Assembly (NCBI GenBank): GCA_030640155.1
Contig: DAOWJX010000134.1
Span: forward strand, 1 to 7,106
Origin: Candidatus Aegiribacteria sp.
GTDB taxonomy: Bacteria > Fermentibacterota > Fermentibacteria > Fermentibacterales > JCC-6
DNA length: 7,106 nt
Direction of reading: 5' to 3'
Shown here: one piece after another, positions 7,105 to 7,106 of the stretch
Layout: each line of letters starts with the position of its first letter
Position numbering within the stretch: the first letter of the stretch is position 1
Notes under the pieces: model-generated
Seen by the model: only the letters and a program-made list of their open reading frames with translations
Database searches by the model: none
What the model was told of the DNA's origin: nothing
Translations under genes and position numbers: made by a program

Positions 7105-7106
7105 AC

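Overview
The window looks like chromosomal DNA from a Gram-negative (diderm) bacterium: it carries an Omp85-family outer-membrane barrel gene followed directly by a TamB-type inner-membrane protein gene. Nothing in it fixes the phylum. The Tam proteins are recognisable by architecture but clearly diverged from the Escherichia coli forms, so an uncultivated non-proteobacterial lineage (for example in the FCB group) is a reasonable but unproven guess.

Layout: (1) From the left edge to 894, on the minus strand, is a thiD-type hydroxymethylpyrimidine/phosphomethylpyrimidine kinase gene. Its 3' end is outside the window, and it already extends past the normal ThiD length into a Cys-x-x-Cys segment. 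(2) Between 895 and 1086 lies a divergent intergenic region with a -10-like element for thiD and a striking 30-bp interrupted palindrome (958-987). (3) 1087-2892 (plus) encodes a TamA-like outer-membrane protein: signal peptide, three POTRA-like domains and a 16-strand-type Omp85 barrel. (4) 2918-6400 (plus) encodes its partner TamB: N-terminal membrane anchor, long beta-rich periplasmic body and a C-terminal DUF490/TamB domain. The two form a probable operon. (5) 6492-7005 (plus) is a complete YefM-YoeB toxin-antitoxin module with its own near-consensus promoter and a TGTACA-type operator. (6) 7006-7106 has no gene; it holds an inverted repeat (7046-7074) and a TATAAT hexamer at the very edge.

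Functionally there are three independent units: thiamine-pyrimidine phosphorylation, envelope transport/assembly (TamA in the outer membrane joined across the periplasm by TamB), and an autoregulated ribosome-dependent mRNA interferase module. I do not see a wholly new system. The most worthwhile leads are the C-terminal extension of ThiD, the palindrome between thiD and tamA, and the phased operator repeats in front of yefM.
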